A stretch of 44,337 bases of DNA from an uncultured Bacteroidales bacterium (GCA_946409645.1 CAMJXE010000015.1:1-44337); one strand, 5' to 3'. Shown: positions 1 through 9,056, counted from the stretch's first letter. Program-made: numbers and translations. The notes: a model not told the origin generated them from the letters alone.

Positions 1-2
1 GT

Positions 3-3000
3 AGGGATAATAATCCAGACCCTCTCATTTGTTTTTTTCATGGCCTTCATGTTGGAGGCATAATATTTGCTAATCATGACAAGGATTCAATAGCTGGAGT
101 TGCCCCAAACACGAGTATGATAGACATTAGTTCTTTACTACGCAAAAATGATGATAGCATTTCTTCAAAATTGGCTACCGCAATTAATTTAGCAGTCTTT
201 CATGGGGCAAAAGTTATCAATAATTCTTGGGGCGATGCAGGTGGAACCATCTCCCAACTTCATAGTATTATGATAGAAGAAGCTATTGACAATGCTATAG
301 ATAGCGGATGTGTTGTCGTCTTTTCGGCTGGAAATAACAGTAACGATTCTGTCAATTATCCCGCAAGCTATAGGCCGGAAATACTTGTTGTAAGTTCTAT
401 AACACAAAATTATTATTTACAAGATTGTGCAAACTATTATAAAGGATTGGATGTTGTGGCACCGGGGGCGGACATCTTATCTACACATTTGAACATATCA
501 ACCCACAATGAGTATGGTTATCTTATACATAGTGGTACCTCCATGGCCGCACCACATGTCTCAGGTGTTGCGGGATTAATGTTCTCTATCAACCCTGAAT
601 TGACAGGCAAAAATGTGCGCGATATTATTGAACAAACTGCACAAAAGCTCCCTTATTATGTTTTTGACTCGATAGCACAAAACGGGAGTTGGGATATGTT
701 TATCGGTTACGGGCTTCTCGACGCCCATCGCGCCGTGCTGAAAGCCGCCTACCACAAGATTTATGGGGACACTGTGCTTCCTCTGTGCGACACGAACCGA
801 CACGCCTACACCGTCCGTGCTCCGCATAACGCCAACATCGACAGCGTCTCTTTCTTCTGGACCTGCTCCGACAACTTGCAGGTGGTTGCAGGGCAAACCA
901 CAGACAGCGTTTGGGTGAAGCGTGTCAATAGTGGTGACGGAGTACTCCAATGTCACATTATCCACGACGGGGATACGGTTGTCAGTGCATTGGACATTCC
1001 CGTCATCTCGGACAAGACCGTCTATGACAACATGTTGCTCAACAACAGCGTCACCTTCCCCGACACGTTTGTTTTAAGCCGAGAGATCGTCATCGACAGT
1101 CTGTCGGGATTGACCTGGCAGGACAAGACCGTCCTCTGCACGCCCGACTGCCGGATTATCATCCGTCCCGGCGGCTCCGTGTCGTTCGACCACACAAAGC
1201 TGACCTCCGCCTGTCCCAACAGGATGTGGCAGGGTGTCGAGGTTATGGGTGACCGCACAAAGCCTCAAATCCGACAAAATCAGGGGTTGCTATACATCGA
1301 GAACGGCAGCGTCATCGAAAACGCGTACACCGCGGTGCGGAACGGTCTCTCCTCCGACAATGGGCATCTCACCACAGGAGGTATCATTCATGCGATATCC
1401 TCGACTTTCCGCAACAATCGCCGTGCCTTGGAAATTAATCCATACGACTATTCTTCACTGCCAGGCCAGATATCCAATTACATCGCCTCTTTCAAGCAGT
1501 GCACCTTCACCTTGAACGACCAGAACCTTTTCGCGGCCAATGACACCGCTTTCACCGAGCATGTGAGACTGTGGGGTGTGAAAGGGCTGACGTTCAAAGG
1601 ATGCGGTTTCTTCGACAGTACCAGTGCCCCAATTCTCGGCAGACGGGGCATCTACACCGAGGATGCGGGATTGATATTGGACACTTACTGTGACATGGCG
1701 ACAACGGAATGTGTTTGCCCCGAAAACCACGCAACCTATTGTTCTTTCTCGGGCTTCACTACCGCCGTGGAGGTGAACACCACGGGAGACCAGTATCCGG
1801 TGACCGTGAACCAGGTGCGGTTCCGCAACAACTTGAAAGGGGTAAGGATCAACGGAAACCAGTTTGCCAACGTGACACGCTGTGATTTTGATCTTCAGAC
1901 AGCGCCGTCGCCTTCGGGCAATCGGTGCGGCTTACTCTTAGACAACAGCACAGGATATTGGGTGGAGGAGAACAACTTCCACAAACAATCCACACCTACA
2001 ATCTATGATAGGGACAGGGTTGATGGAATTGTGGTCGGCAACTCTGGCGGAGGTGCAAACGAGCTGTACCGCAACACGTTCTCCAATCTTTCGAATGGCA
2101 TTTATGTCATGGGAAGCAACAGTTCCTCTCACAGCGGGCTGGTGATGACCTGCGGTTCTTTCTCCAGAAATAACCACGATATTTATATCGCTTCTGGGGC
2201 GTCCGTATGGCAATATCAGGGAAACAGTGTCGGAGCGGACAATTTGTTCAGGAATACCATTACCAGCAGCTTTTACAATGCTGGAAATCAGAGTGTTTAT
2301 TACGCATACAGCAATGGAGATAATTTGCATGTGCCGTATAGTCCGTATAATATAAATACGACCAATTTGGCTTCTGCAAATGATTGCGACCAGACGCTAT
2401 GTAATAACGGCGGTTTTTCAAAATCACTGTCGGGCTTCACCTCGCAGATGGATGCCTACGCCACGGCGGCGGGCGACGCGGACACTGACGGGGCGAATGG
2501 CGATGATGTGGGTGTATTCGATACACCTCTGCAGGCCATGCACCAATCCCTGTCGGAAACCTATTACACCGCTGTGCGCGCCCTGATGGCCGACAGCGTG
2601 CTGGATCTCAACACGTTGGAGCAGTGGCACACCGCCGCGCAACCCATTGCAGATCCGTACTCGCTGACCGAGACACGGTTCATGGAAGGCTATGCGGAAC
2701 CGTTTGTGGCGGAGACGGACGATGCGGAACTGGCCAATTATGCGGAGTTCCACGCTATGAAACTGGCTCTGCGGAACGGTAATTTGAACGACAACGCAGA
2801 CAACCAGGACAACCATAATTTGCAGTATTCGCCGACAATCAACTGGTACGCGCTTACGGACGCGCAGATCGCGCAGCTGCAGACGATTGCGGATCGGAAC
2901 ACCGGCCGTGCGTCGGTGATGGCGAAAGGTGTGCTGTGTTTCTTCTTCGGGCTTTGTTACGATGACGATTTGTTGGTGGACGACAACCAGAACAACCAGG

Positions 3001-3317
3001 ACAACCAGGACAACCAGGGCAACCAGGGCGACGCGGAAACTCGTAGCGCAAAGGCAGCGCAACAGGACGGGAAATCCCACCTGAACGTCTATCCCAACCC
3101 CACCGACGATGTTCTCTACGTGGAATTGTCTGGCGCGGGCATCCAATCCGTAGGGTTGTACGACCTGCAGGGGCGGGCCGTAGGGGCGAATAATCATTCG
3201 CCCCTACAGGGCACCACCGCAACCTTGTCCCTGAAATCCGTGCCTGTAGGAGTGTATCTGTTGCGCGTGATGGACGAGAACGGACGGGAATACCATCGGA
3301 AGGTGGTGGTGAAATAA
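3..3317 (+). CDS. Secreted subtilisin-like (S8) serine protease with beta-helix and T9SS sorting tail, 5'-truncated
   Basis: The reading frame is open to the left window edge. Codons at 39-59 read HGLHVGG, the S8 catalytic-histidine motif, so the gene starts before the window rather than at the first ATG at 117. Further on are NNSWG, the oxyanion asparagine in SAGNNSND (about 330-350) and the catalytic serine motif GTSMAAPH (about 533-556). The catalytic aspartate lies outside the window. The middle third resembles a right-handed parallel beta-helix (repeated short strands such as VSFFW, IENGSVIENAYTAVRNG, GLTFKGCGFF). A short NQD/NQG linker at 2985-3030 precedes the last ~80 residues, which begin NVYPNPTDDVLYVEL and end YHRKVVVK, a type A T9SS C-terminal sorting domain. 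By family knowledge it is exported by Sec, then moved across the outer membrane and anchored or released by T9SS. Base composition shifts sharply near 700. Substrate is unknown. Confidence 0.9.
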   Translation, partial: RDNNPDPLICFFHGLHVGGIIFANHDKDSIAGVAPNTSMIDISSLLRKNDDSISSKLATAINLAVFHGAKVINNSWGDAGGTISQLHSIMIEEAIDNAIDSGCVVVFSAGNNSNDSVNYPASYRPEILVVSSITQNYYLQDCANYYKGLDVVAPGADILSTHLNISTHNEYGYLIHSGTSMAAPHVSGVAGLMFSINPELTGKNVRDIIEQTAQKLPYYVFDSIAQNGSWDMFIGYGLLDAHRAVLKAAYHKIYGDTVLPLCDTNRHAYTVRAPHNANIDSVSFFWTCSDNLQVVAGQTTDSVWVKRVNSGDGVLQCHIIHDGDTVVSALDIPVISDKTVYDNMLLNNSVTFPDTFVLSREIVIDSLSGLTWQDKTVLCTPDCRIIIRPGGSVSFDHTKLTSACPNRMWQGVEVMGDRTKPQIRQNQGLLYIENGSVIENAYTAVRNGLSSDNGHLTTGGIIHAISSTFRNNRRALEINPYDYSSLPGQISNYIASFKQCTFTLNDQNLFAANDTAFTEHVRLWGVKGLTFKGCGFFDSTSAPILGRRGIYTEDAGLILDTYCDMATTECVCPENHATYCSFSGFTTAVEVNTTGDQYPVTVNQVRFRNNLKGVRINGNQFANVTRCDFDLQTAPSPSGNRCGLLLDNSTGYWVEENNFHKQSTPTIYDRDRVDGIVVGNSGGGANELYRNTFSNLSNGIYVMGSNSSSHSGLVMTCGSFSRNNHDIYIASGASVWQYQGNSVGADNLFRNTITSSFYNAGNQSVYYAYSNGDNLHVPYSPYNINTTNLASANDCDQTLCNNGGFSKSLSGFTSQMDAYATAAGDADTDGANGDDVGVFDTPLQAMHQSLSETYYTAVRALMADSVLDLNTLEQWHTAAQPIADPYSLTETRFMEGYAEPFVAETDDAELANYAEFHAMKLALRNGNLNDNADNQDNHNLQYSPTINWYALTDAQIAQLQTIADRNTGRASVMAKGVLCFFFGLCYDDDLLVDDNQNNQDNQDNQGNQGDAETRSAKAAQQDGKSHLNVYPNPTDDVLYVELSGAGIQSVGLYDLQGRAVGANNHSPLQGTTATLSLKSVPVGVYLLRVMDENGREYHRKVVVK
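2985..3030 (+). repeat. Tandem 9-bp coding repeat (Asn-Gln-Asp/Gly linker)
   Basis: About five units of AACCAGGAC or AACCAGGGC encode a low-complexity Asn-Gln-Asp/Gly linker between the body of the protease and its T9SS sorting domain. Such linkers are length-variable by slipped-strand copying; here it probably acts as a flexible spacer. Confidence 0.8.
3180..3207. repeat. Perfect palindromic element inside the T9SS domain coding sequence
   Basis: GTAGGGGCGAAT and ATTCGCCCCTAC form a perfect 12-bp stem with a 4-nt AATC loop. The element is in frame and adds roughly nine residues (VGANNHSPL) between LQGRA and QGTTATLSL, at a point where T9SS sorting domains vary in loop length. GTAGGGGCG/CGCCCCTAC palindromes recur as dispersed elements in several bacterial phyla; whether this one is mobile here is inference. 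Confidence 0.7.
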
Positions 3318-3361
3318 CACTATACAATGGCAACAACCCTAAACCTGTAAACCTGTAAACC

Positions 3362-3394
3362 AAAAAGAGAGGAGGGCGTTTCGCTCTCCTCTCT
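3362..3394 (-). terminator. Rho-independent terminator of the infC-rpmI-rplT operon
   Basis: The stem arms AGAGAGGAGGGCG (3366-3378) and CGCTCTCCTCTCT (3382-3394) pair with one mismatch around a TTT loop. Read leftward, the hairpin is followed by a T run (complement of 3362-3366). It lies about 50 bp past the rplT stop and also sits after the protease stop, so it may partly serve both strands. Confidence 0.8.
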
Positions 3395-3442
3395 GCGTAT
3401 ATACAACAAATACTATTGACTAAAAAAATTGGCGATTGGGAT

Positions 3443-3787
3443 TTATTTTACTAAATCGACGATAGCCTTGAATGCCTCAGGATTATTCATCGCGAGGTCG
3501 GCGAGAGCTTTGCGGTTAAGCGCAACGTTCTTCTTTGCTAAACTACCCATCAGGACAGAATAAGACATTCCATATTCACGGGCACCGGCGTTGATACGGG
3601 TGATCCACAGGCTTCTGAAATTTCTTTTTTTCGCTTTTCTGTCGCGGTAGGCGTATTGCTGGCCTTTTTCCCACGAGTTGACCGCCACGGTCCAGACGTT
3701 TTTACGTTTTCCGAAGTAACCGCGGGTACGTTTTAAAATCTTTTTTCTTCTTGCTCTTGAAGCAACATGATTGACTGATCTTGACAT
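3443..3787 (-). CDS. rplT: 50S ribosomal protein L20
   Basis: The 114-residue product has the typical L20 length and the highly basic N-terminus ([18 protein letters not shown]) followed by [13 protein letters not shown] and the conserved [19 protein letters not shown] segment. L20 binds 23S rRNA early in large-subunit assembly. It is the last gene of infC-rpmI-rplT, 84 bp after rpmI, followed by a terminator. In other bacteria L20 represses its own operon by binding the mRNA; no clear leader structure was recognised here. Identification is certain. Confidence 0.98.
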   Translation of the reverse strand: MSRSVNHVASRARRKKILKRTRGYFGKRKNVWTVAVNSWEKGQQYAYRDRKAKKRNFRSLWITRINAGAREYGMSYSVLMGSLAKKNVALNRKALADLAMNNPEAFKAIVDLVK

Positions 3788-3871
3788 AATCTTTTTCCTT
3801 TCCGTTTACGTCAGTGGCTTGAAGCACTTCGGGAACTGCGCGTAAACATTGTTTTTTGTTAATGAATTAAA

Positions 3872-4069
3872 CTAGCACTGTCCCAGCATTTGCTTGACGG
3901 TGCGTTCCAAATTTTGTTCGACAATAGCGCTGTAAGCCAGATTGCGTTTTCTCTTTTTGGTCTTTTTGGTGAGAATGTGGCTATGGTAAGCGTGATGTCT
4001 CTTGATTTTACCGGTGCCGGTCAGAGTGAATCTTTTCTTGGCAGCGGATTTAGTTTTAATTTTCGGCAT
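3872..4069 (-). CDS. rpmI: 50S ribosomal protein L35
   Basis: The 65-residue basic protein begins [20 protein letters not shown] and carries the conserved [22 protein letters not shown] stretch of L35 in its N-terminal half. It is a component of the large ribosomal subunit. It lies 45 bp after infC and before rplT, the canonical order of this operon. Nothing is unusual. Confidence 0.98.
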   Translation of the reverse strand: MPKIKTKSAAKKRFTLTGTGKIKRHHAYHSHILTKKTKKRKRNLAYSAIVEQNLERTVKQMLGQC

Positions 4070-4114
4070 TTCTATATTATTTTTTAAGGGTTATATATAA
4101 GTATTTGTTATATA

Positions 4115-4681
4115 TTACTTTTTGGATTTCGGGACCATGAGGATGGTCATGTTTCTGCCTGTGAGAACGGGCATTTGATCGACTTTGCCATAGTCTTGAA
4201 GACGTTCAGCGAATTTGAGTAACTCGAGCTCCCCATTGTCTTTGTAGATGATGCTACGACCGCGGAAGGTCATGATAATCTTCACCTTATAACCGTCTTG
4301 CAGAAAACGGATAGCATGGTTGCATTTGAACTCCACGTCGTGTTCACTGATTTGTGGACTGAGGCGAATCTCCTTGATCTCCGTCTTCGCGCTGTTCGCT
4401 TTGATCTCTTTCAGTTTCTTCTTCTGTTCGTACAAGTATTTTTGGTAGTCCATCACCTTGCACACAGGCGGATTGGCCTGCGGTGAAATTTCCACCAAAT
4501 CCACCCCGTGTTCGTCAGCAATTGCCAATGCTTCACGCAGTGATACTATTTGAGGTTCTATGTTATCTCCCACCACACGCACGACTTGCGCCGTGATGTA
4601 TTCATTGATTCTGTGCTGGGCGTCTTTCTTGCTTTTTGGTCCGAAAGACTTGTTGGGCCGGTTGTTTTGAGCGATGATCAA
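4115..4681 (-). CDS. infC: Translation initiation factor IF-3
   Basis: The 188-residue product has both IF-3 domains: the N-terminal part with RINEYITAQVVRVVGDN and EALAIADEHGVDLVEIS ending at PPVCKVMDY, a lysine-rich linker (YEQKKKLKEIKANS), and the C-terminal part with EIRLSPQISEHD, GYKVKIIMTFRGR and the final MTILMVPKSKK. IF-3 binds the 30S subunit and checks initiator tRNA pairing. No ATG precedes the conserved region. Candidate starts are TTG at 4681 and two successive ATC codons at 4678 and 4675; an AGAAAGGA sequence is spaced better for the second ATC. Use of a rare start codon is a known infC trait that allows IF-3 to limit its own synthesis. A promoter lies ~50 bp upstream. Confidence 0.97.
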   Translation of the reverse strand: MIIAQNNRPNKSFGPKSKKDAQHRINEYITAQVVRVVGDNIEPQIVSLREALAIADEHGVDLVEISPQANPPVCKVMDYQKYLYEQKKKLKEIKANSAKTEIKEIRLSPQISEHDVEFKCNHAIRFLQDGYKVKIIMTFRGRSIIYKDNGELELLKFAERLQDYGKVDQMPVLTGRNMTILMVPKSKK

Positions 4682-4729
4682 ATCCTTTCTTTTTAAGTGT
4701 AATAACTTTATTTATAAAATTTTGGGCGG

Positions 4730-4737
4730 CAAAAATA
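4730..4737 (-). promoter_or_regulatory. Promoter -7 element of the infC operon
   Basis: Read on the minus strand the bases are TATTTTTG, a match to the Bacteroidota -7 consensus TAnnTTTG, followed by CCGCC. It is about 50 bp before the infC start and gives a leader of roughly 40 nt. Confidence 0.65.
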
Positions 4738-4776
4738 CACAATTTTTAATTGGATTAATCGTTTTAGCATTTTTTT

Positions 4777-4784
4777 TATTTTTG
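4777..4784 (+). promoter_or_regulatory. Promoter -7 element of the DUF6089-uppS operon
   Basis: TATTTTTG matches TAnnTTTG and is followed by CAGCC; the start codon at 4808 is 24 bp further on. It is divergent from the infC promoter, so the two share a ~130-bp AT-rich region. Confidence 0.65.
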
Positions 4785-4807
4785 CAGCCTTATTATATGA
4801 TATAGAA

Positions 4808-5674
4808 ATGAGAAAGATATTCCTGATTATATGGGTGTTTTGCCTTGGGGCAATAGGACTACAAATGCAGCCCTTGCGCGCTCAAAATTCCGAAATTGGC
4901 GCTTGTGTGGGTACCACTTTTTACATGGGCGACCTGAATCCGTCCAAACTTTTCGCACAACCGCACCTCGCCGGAGGCCTCGTTTACCGCTACAACCTGT
5001 CGCCACGATGGGCGATAAAAGCCGACTTCTTGTTCGGAACAGTTTCTGGCAGCGACATGCAGACCAACGGCGGTTATAATCGCAACCTAAGCTTCTACTC
5101 CCCTATCACCGAATTTTCTGTTGTGGCGGAACTCAACTTCCTCAAGCTCTATAACACAGTGGGACAGAACCACTTCTCTCCCTACATCTTCGCTGGACTT
5201 TCCCTTTTCTCCTTTAATCCGATGGCCGCCTACAAGGACGGAACGGTGTATGAACTGCAAAGCCTCGGTACCGAAGGACAGGGTCTGGAAGGGATGCCTG
5301 AAAAGTACTCCCTCACCAGTTTCGCCATTCCCTTCGGCATCGGCCTGCGTGTGAACATCGGACGTTATGTCTGCATCGGCGCTGAATGGGGCTTTCGCTG
5401 CACCTTCACCGACTACCTTGACGATGTCAGCGGACGCTATTATGACAATGACTTACTGCGCGAACAACGCGGTGACATCATCGCTGACATGGCCGACAGA
5501 ACACCGGAAGTGATTGTAGATGGCAACCCTCTGCCCTTGCATCAGGCAGGCGAGCAACGTGGCAATTCCACCACCCTCGACTTCTATTCCTTTGCTGGAG
5601 CTACCGTGACCGTCAAATTCGGCAATACCGATAGAACTTGCGACCTGAAAAAACCACGTAAAAAAAGAAACTAA
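4808..5674 (+). CDS. Outer-membrane beta-barrel protein of the DUF6089 type
   Basis: The 288-residue product starts with a signal peptide ending at LRAQ (about residues 1-25) and continues as alternating amphipathic strands (GACVGTTFYMGDLN, HLAGGLVYRYNLS, WAIKADFLFG, YICIGAEWGFRCTF-like), typical of an 8-12 strand barrel or an intermembrane barrel protein. In Bacteroidota a protein of this kind commonly sits directly before uppS and bamA, and that placement supports the call; the gap to uppS is 2 bp. Function is not established. The last residues are basic (KKPRKKRN), unusual for a barrel that normally ends in an aromatic residue, so the barrel may not be folded by the standard C-terminal signal. 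Confidence 0.75.
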   Translation: MRKIFLIIWVFCLGAIGLQMQPLRAQNSEIGACVGTTFYMGDLNPSKLFAQPHLAGGLVYRYNLSPRWAIKADFLFGTVSGSDMQTNGGYNRNLSFYSPITEFSVVAELNFLKLYNTVGQNHFSPYIFAGLSLFSFNPMAAYKDGTVYELQSLGTEGQGLEGMPEKYSLTSFAIPFGIGLRVNIGRYVCIGAEWGFRCTFTDYLDDVSGRYYDNDLLREQRGDIIADMADRTPEVIVDGNPLPLHQAGEQRGNSTTLDFYSFAGATVTVKFGNTDRTCDLKKPRKKRN

Positions 5675-5676
5675 TT

Positions 5677-6405
5677 ATGTATAACAATCACAAAATCAAC
5701 CATATAGCTATTATAATGGACGGTAACGGCCGCTGGGCGCAACAGCGTGGACATGAACGTTCTTTCGGACATGAACAAGGGGTGGAGGCCGTCAGAAGCG
5801 TCACCGAGGGAGCCACTGAAATGGGCATTCCCTACTTGACCCTCTACACCTTCTCGACGGAGAACTGGAACCGCCCTAAAGAGGAGATCGATATGCTGAT
5901 GCGACTGTTGACCCGTGTAATTGCCAAAGAGGTCGATACTTTCATGAAAAACGGTGTAAGACTGCTGACCACCGGGCGTATGGACACCCTACCGGAAGAG
6001 TGCCAGAAATCGATGCGTGATGCCGAGGAAATCACCGCCAACAACAAAAACACAACCCTGATTTTGGCCCTGAGCTACAGCGGAAGATCAGAATTGGTGG
6101 ATGCCACCAAACAGATTGCCCACAAAGCTGCAAACGGCCAAATTAACCCTGACAACATAGACGAAAGCACCCTACAACAGCACCTCTACCATCCAGAAAT
6201 ACCGGATGTTGACCTGCTCATCCGTACGGGCGGAGACCTACGCATCAGCAATTTCCTGCTGTGGGAAATCGCCTACGCTGAGCTCTTCTTCTCCCCCATT
6301 ATGTGGCCTGATTTCAGAAAAGAGCACCTGCGCGAAATAGTGGATCAGTTTGTCTCACGCGAACGCCGTTTCGGAAAAACAGGCGAACAAGTCCGAGCAC
6401 ATTAA
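5677..6405 (+). CDS. uppS: Isoprenyl transferase (undecaprenyl diphosphate synthase)
   Basis: The 242-residue protein has all the cis-prenyltransferase motifs: IAIIMDGNGRWA with catalytic Asp15, TLYTFSTENWNRP, LSYSGRSEL, and DLLIRTGGDLRISNFLLWE with the RxxxR-type pyrophosphate-binding region, then YAELFF. It condenses isopentenyl diphosphate units onto farnesyl diphosphate to make the C55 lipid carrier for peptidoglycan and O-antigen synthesis, at the cytoplasmic membrane. It is co-directional and almost contiguous with the upstream barrel gene; bamA follows after 35 bp but has its own promoter-like element. Confidence 0.97.
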   Translation: MYNNHKINHIAIIMDGNGRWAQQRGHERSFGHEQGVEAVRSVTEGATEMGIPYLTLYTFSTENWNRPKEEIDMLMRLLTRVIAKEVDTFMKNGVRLLTTGRMDTLPEECQKSMRDAEEITANNKNTTLILALSYSGRSELVDATKQIAHKAANGQINPDNIDESTLQQHLYHPEIPDVDLLIRTGGDLRISNFLLWEIAYAELFFSPIMWPDFRKEHLREIVDQFVSRERRFGKTGEQVRAH

Positions 6406-6414
6406 AAATTTCAC

Positions 6415-6422
6415 TATCTTTG
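6415..6422 (+). promoter_or_regulatory. Promoter -7 element before bamA
   Basis: TATCTTTG followed by CCGAC fits TAnnTTTG and lies 19 bp before the ATG at 6441. It overlaps the upstream in-frame codons from 6420, which argues that translation starts at 6441. Confidence 0.55.
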
Positions 6423-6440
6423 CCGACTTTTTTTGAAGGT

Positions 6441-9056
6441 ATGCAGTTGACAAGAAATATGGTTTTGATATTGGCGATTTGCCTTTGTGCAGTGGCGATT
6501 CGCGCCCAAATTATTGTGGGCGGCGACACCCCCGAAGGCCCCGTCAAAATCGACTATTCTTCTCCAAAAACTTACGAAGTCGGCGGCATCACCTCCTCCG
6601 GTACAGCTCCTCTGGATCAACGCCTGCTGATGTTCCATGTGGGCGACATTATTGATATTCCTGGTGAAAAAATCTCCAAATCCATCAAAAATCTTTGGAA
6701 CACTGGCCTCTATGAAGATGTGGAAATCACTGCTACACGCGTGCAAGGCGACCTTATCTTCCTTGATGTCAGACTCGAAGACCGCGCCCGTTTGATCGCT
6801 TTCGGCTTCAAAGGAACGACCAAGAGCGAGGAAAATGACCTTCGCGAAAAGTTAGGCATCTCGCAAGGCAACATTGTTAATGACAACATGAAAATCACTT
6901 GTCAGAATATTATCCGCAACTATTTCATTGACAAGGGTTTCTATAGCTGCGACGTGACCGTCCAAGAGATTCCTGACGAGAAAATCAAAAATGCCATCAA
7001 TTTGCTGTTCGACATTCGTAAGTCCAAAAAGGTCAAAATTGACAAAATCACCATCAATGGCAACAAAGGGGTCACCGATGCTGTGCTGCTTCGTTCCATG
7101 AAGGAGACCAAGGAAAAGCTGCGCTTCATGCCTTTTTACAAGGCAGATACAGCAATTGCTTATCTTTTCAAGCATAAAGGATATTACCAATCCAAGGATA
7201 TCAAGGATCATTTGGACAACTATTTTGCGGATCGTGTCAAGCTTAGAATCTTCAAGCCTTCCAAATTCATCAAGGAAAATTACGAGAAAGACAAAGTGAA
7301 CCTCATCAACCGATACAACGAACTCGGCTACCGCGATGCTGTCATCACACACGACACTTTCTATGTGAAAAACAACAACATGTATATTGACATTGATGTC
7401 AATGAAGGCCCGAGATACTACTTCCGCAACATCACCTTTGTGGGCAATACTGTCTATCCGACAACGCTGCTCAACCAACTGTTAGGAATCAACAAGGGCG
7501 ATGTTTACAACCAAACTGTTCTCACCAAAAACCTGACCATGAAAGAAGACGGCGAAGATATCGCATCGCTCTACATGAATAATGGTTTCTTGTTCTTCAG
7601 TGCCAATCCAGTTGAAACGGGTATTTATGGTGACTCCATTGACATCGAAATCCGTATTCGCGAAGGCAAAAAGGCCATCATCAACAATGTCAACGTAGTA
7701 GGCAATACCAAAACCAACGACAATGTGATTTTACGTGAGTTGACCACCATCCCCGGCCAATTGTTCAACCGTGCCGACATCATCCGTTCGCAACAGGTGC
7801 TGATGTCAATGGGATACTTCAATCAAGAGAAAATGGATGTGCAGCCTCACCCGAACGAAGCCGACGGTACGGTTGACATCACTTACGTGGTGGAAGAGAC
7901 CTCCTCCGACCAATTGTCACTCTCTGCAGGTTACGGTGCCACTGGTTTTATGCTCACCGCAGGTATCGCTTTCAACAATTTCTCTACGAAAAAGCTCTTC
8001 AAAAAGGAAGCTTGGAATCCCATTCCTGGCGGTGACGGTCAACGCATCGCTCTCAACGCCTCTGTCAGTACAAAATACTATCAATACTACAGTTTCTCCT
8101 TTACGGAACCATGGCTCGGTGGCAAAAAACCCAATGCTTTGACCATAGGTGTTTATTATCAGAGACAAAACAACACATACGCTCGCAAAGACAGTCTGTA
8201 TGCCTTCACCAGTATCGCCGGTGCGTCCGTCTCTTTGGCCAACAAGCTCAAATGGCCCGATGACTACTTCCGCATGTCCCACACCCTCTCATACGAATTC
8301 TACAAGGTGAAAAACTGGAGCGGCTTCATCTTTGCCAACGGTTATTCCCATAGTTTCAGCTACATTTTCACCCTGTCCAGAAACTCTGTCAATGCACCCA
8401 TTTACCCGCGTGAGGGTTCCGACATCTCATTCACAATGCAGCTCACCCCCCCCTACTCGCTCTTCTCAAACAAAGACTACACCAATGCCACCGATCAAGA
8501 GAAGTACAAATTCCTGGAGTTCCACAAATGGAAGTTTAATGTATCTTGGTTCACACGTATCGTGGACAATTTGGTGTTGAATGTGCGCTTAAAAATGGGA
8601 TTCATGGGTTGTTACAACCAAGAAATCGGCATCTCACCTTTCGGTCGGTTCTATCTTGGCGGCGATGGTATGTCCAACTGGTCGTATGACGGTCGTGAGG
8701 TCATCGGCATGCGCGGTTATGACGACGAGTCTTTGTCTCCTCATTTTAACGGCAGGAGTATTGGTGCATCCATATATCACAAGTTCACGGCAGAATTGCG
8801 CTACCCGATTACCCTGAACCCTTCAGCCACCGTCTATGTACTGGCATTTGCCGAGGCCGGTAAGGGATGGATTGACAAGCACCGATACAATCCGTTCGAC
8901 ATGTACAAGTCGTTAGGTTTGGGTGTTCGCGTCTATCTTCCGATGTTCGGTCTGCTCGGATTCGACTGGGGTTACGGCTTTGACCCTGTGCCCGGACTTA
9001 ACTCCAGCGCTTGGGGAAGCCACTTCCATATCTCCATTAATCAGTCCATTGATTAA
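6441..9056 (+). CDS. bamA: Outer-membrane protein assembly factor BamA
   Basis: From the ATG at 6441 (preceded by GAAGGT) the product is 871 residues with a signal peptide (MVLILAICLCAVAIRAQ). Several POTRA domains follow, recognisable by repeated patterns such as KISKSIKNLWNTGLYEDVEI, KVKIDKITINGNKGV, YFRNITFVGNTVYPTTLLNQ and KAIINNVNVVGNTKTNDNVI. The C-terminal ~400 residues form the Omp85 barrel with the conserved MRGYDDESL loop motif. BamA inserts beta-barrel proteins into the outer membrane. The OmpH/Skp chaperones that deliver its clients follow immediately, a classic functional cluster. A longer start at 6420 is possible but lies inside a promoter element. Confidence 0.96.
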   Translation: MQLTRNMVLILAICLCAVAIRAQIIVGGDTPEGPVKIDYSSPKTYEVGGITSSGTAPLDQRLLMFHVGDIIDIPGEKISKSIKNLWNTGLYEDVEITATRVQGDLIFLDVRLEDRARLIAFGFKGTTKSEENDLREKLGISQGNIVNDNMKITCQNIIRNYFIDKGFYSCDVTVQEIPDEKIKNAINLLFDIRKSKKVKIDKITINGNKGVTDAVLLRSMKETKEKLRFMPFYKADTAIAYLFKHKGYYQSKDIKDHLDNYFADRVKLRIFKPSKFIKENYEKDKVNLINRYNELGYRDAVITHDTFYVKNNNMYIDIDVNEGPRYYFRNITFVGNTVYPTTLLNQLLGINKGDVYNQTVLTKNLTMKEDGEDIASLYMNNGFLFFSANPVETGIYGDSIDIEIRIREGKKAIINNVNVVGNTKTNDNVILRELTTIPGQLFNRADIIRSQQVLMSMGYFNQEKMDVQPHPNEADGTVDITYVVEETSSDQLSLSAGYGATGFMLTAGIAFNNFSTKKLFKKEAWNPIPGGDGQRIALNASVSTKYYQYYSFSFTEPWLGGKKPNALTIGVYYQRQNNTYARKDSLYAFTSIAGASVSLANKLKWPDDYFRMSHTLSYEFYKVKNWSGFIFANGYSHSFSYIFTLSRNSVNAPIYPREGSDISFTMQLTPPYSLFSNKDYTNATDQEKYKFLEFHKWKFNVSWFTRIVDNLVLNVRLKMGFMGCYNQEIGISPFGRFYLGGDGMSNWSYDGREVIGMRGYDDESLSPHFNGRSIGASIYHKFTAELRYPITLNPSATVYVLAFAEAGKGWIDKHRYNPFDMYKSLGLGVRVYLPMFGLLGFDWGYGFDPVPGLNSSAWGSHFHISINQSID

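Noticed and set aside
2985-3030. Regular 9-bp repeats considered as a CRISPR or regulatory array
   Set aside because: Units are contiguous, without spacers, in frame, and encode a linker.
2424-3197. 257-codon minus-strand frame opposite the protease tail
   Set aside because: The translation includes a run of VVLVVLVVL that is only the complement of the Asn-Gln-Asp repeat; the plus frame is a T9SS protein.
6852-7478. 208-codon minus-strand frame inside bamA
   Set aside because: Shadow of the POTRA coding region; no promoter or start context.
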